From positions 35,228 to 99,227 of the forward strand of contig CAYLYH010000004.1 of NCBI GenBank assembly GCA_964388155.1: a stretch of 64,000 bases of DNA. The letters run 5' to 3'. This DNA comes from JACNKV01 sp964388155. GTDB taxonomy: Bacteria; Fidelibacterota; Marinisomatia; Marinisomatales; JACNKV01. A program made the translations under genes and the position numbers. The notes beneath the pieces were generated by a model, which had not been told where the DNA came from, made no database searches, and was given only the letters and a program-made list of their open reading frames with translations. The stretch's first letter is position 1. Every line of letters begins with the position of its first letter. Below are positions 63,132 to 64,000 of this stretch, in pieces.

Positions 63132-63998
63132 TTATTTCAGCAATATTACTTTCTGTGTTTTAGTGTAATTCCACGCTGTCATTTTCACAAAATACACACC
63201 ACTTGAAAACCCAGTCGCATCCCAGAATACATTATGGTTTCCGGGTTCCATTTTCTCGTTAATAAGCGTTTCTACTGTTCGGCCTGTAAGGTCGTAAATC
63301 CGTAGAGACGTATTGGTGTGCGTCTCTATCGCAGGAATGGAAAACGATATTGTTGTAATCGGATTGAAGGGATTGGGATATGCAGGTTTCAGGGAAAATG
63401 TAGAAGGGAAAATGGAAAATGGGGTTTTAGATAATTGGTAAGTAGCATTTCCTGTAGGTATCTCCAATGCTCCTGCTCCGCTTAATGTGTGTTTTTCTCC
63501 GGTTTCACTGTTCATCAATAACCACTCACTATTCACATTATTTATATCATATTCAAGGGTAAGAAAACCTTGCGAAGGATTCCCGCCAAAAAACAGGCGG
63601 GCAGGCAAACCTTCGGAAGGTTGAGTCATTTCAATCACACAATCATCACCCTCACATAGTTTTGTATCACCTGTAAAACGGATATCGTTCGCACCTGCCG
63701 GTGGTTTGGGCGGGAGACTGTAACTCAGCTTCTCATTCTCAGAGACATCTGCTCCGAAATATAAAGTCTGTTTATTTACGCTTAGTGTGTTCAAATTCTC
63801 ATCCGGAGTAAATGCCAACACTCTTTCTGAAGTTCGGGATGTAGTTGAGATGGTAATCTCCCCTTCACCATTACTCCTCATCCAATAACCATAACCGGGG
63901 TTCAGTGTTTCGGCTTCTACATAGCCGATGTCATATCCGTAAATCGTCCCGGGTATTATCAATGCGTTTGGATCTAAAATGTAATCTACATCAATCGG
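63132..63998 (-). CDS. Secreted protein with WNLVG module and sorting domain, cut by the right edge
   Basis: Only the C-terminal 288 or so residues are visible; the frame is open to the edge (IDVDYILDPNALIIPGTIYG). It shows the second half of the two-part module (GYGYWMRSNGEGEITIS), the KLSYSLPPKPPAGANDIRF stretch, the NSEWLLMNSETGEKHTLSG part and the sorting domain (AYPNPFNPITTISFSIP) ending TKTQKVILLK. Its nearest visible relatives are the 1134- and 1313-residue proteins. Two repeats lie in frame inside it, a 28-bp palindrome and a CCCGCC...GGCGGGCAGGC element. The enzymatic part lies outside. Confidence 0.88.
   Translation of the reverse strand, partial: PIDVDYILDPNALIIPGTIYGYDIGYVEAETLNPGYGYWMRSNGEGEITISTTSRTSERVLAFTPDENLNTLSVNKQTLYFGADVSENEKLSYSLPPKPPAGANDIRFTGDTKLCEGDDCVIEMTQPSEGLPARLFFGGNPSQGFLTLEYDINNVNSEWLLMNSETGEKHTLSGAGALEIPTGNATYQLSKTPFSIFPSTFSLKPAYPNPFNPITTISFSIPAIETHTNTSLRIYDLTGRTVETLINEKMEPGNHNVFWDATGFSSGVYFVKMTAWNYTKTQKVILLK
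63302..63329. repeat. 28-bp palindrome inside a sorting domain (copy 4)
   Basis: Arms TAGAGACG/CGTCTCTA with a 10-base centre; the arm ends have drifted by one base. In frame on the minus strand it encodes IETHTNTSLR, matching the other three copies in length, frame and protein position. Confidence 0.75.
63582..63606. repeat. GGCGGGCAGG-type palindromic repeat inside a coding region (copy 3)
   Basis: CCCGCC-AAAAAACA-GGCGGG followed by CAGGC. On the minus strand it is read as PARLFFGG within GLPARLFFGGNPSQGF. The related 1134-residue protein has only FEDLKPSKGF here, so the element looks like an in-frame insertion. Confidence 0.75.
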
Positions 63999-64000
63999 AA

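Noticed and set aside
21796..63329. CRISPR array made of the 28-bp repeats.
   Set aside because: The copies are tens of kilobases apart, palindromic and inside coding sequence; there are no spacers or cas genes.

Overview
The window looks like part of the chromosome of an uncultivated diderm bacterium of the FCB group, most likely the Marinimicrobia (Neomarinimicrobiota) or a close relative. This is an inference from three things. The envelope is lipopolysaccharide-based (kdsA, kdsB, kdsC, lptB, lptC). Many large secreted proteins end in a PNPFNP-type C-terminal sorting domain of the type IX secretion kind. Central metabolism uses a ferredoxin-linked 2-oxoacid oxidoreductase and a two-subunit class I fumarase. 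No rRNA or convincing tRNA gene was seen, so the phylum is not proven.

Layout. 1-5.4 kb (+): housekeeping genes, namely the end of a cysteine desulfurase, mnmA, a small exported protein, a LytR_C protein, rsfS, argS and a MarC-family protein. 5.4-12.1 kb (-): a sirtuin, an SRAP protein, and a mutagenesis cassette lexA-imuB-dnaE2 with a promoter and operator-like palindromes in front of lexA. 12.2 kb: a broken sorting-domain gene. 12.7-21.5 kb (-): a tightly coupled seven-gene operon, pgsB-pgsC-pgsW followed by a periplasmic-type protein, a probable outer-membrane beta-barrel, a beta-rich exported protein and a 1010-residue secreted repeat protein. 21.6-40.8 kb: a secreted-hydrolase island with two gingipain-like (C25) proteins, an M14 carboxypeptidase, a two-nuclease fusion and a subtilisin fused to a beta-helix. 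40.8-43.0 kb (+): small redox and membrane genes. 43.4-57.8 kb (-): an aldehyde dehydrogenase/GMC oxidase pair, argF, hslUV, hflKC, rpoN, then lptB-lptC-kdsC-kdsA-pyrG-kdsB. 58.6-63.1 kb (+): korA-korB and the two fumarase subunits. The right edge cuts another sorting-domain protein.

How parts work together. The kds/lpt genes make and export Kdo-lipid A. The kor/fumarase block serves a reductive or branched TCA route. The secreted hydrolases would degrade external protein and nucleic acid. The pgs operon is the most striking unit: poly-gamma-glutamate synthesis genes known mainly from monoderms are translationally chained to envelope and secreted proteins, suggesting a diderm version of a gamma-linked polypeptide assembly and export system.

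At the sequence level, short palindromic repeats are scattered between genes. Two palindrome families also sit inside coding sequence, in frame: a 28-bp family at one equivalent place in four sorting domains, and a C+G-rich family in one gene at the right edge. A 189-bp block is identical in two different secreted-protein genes.
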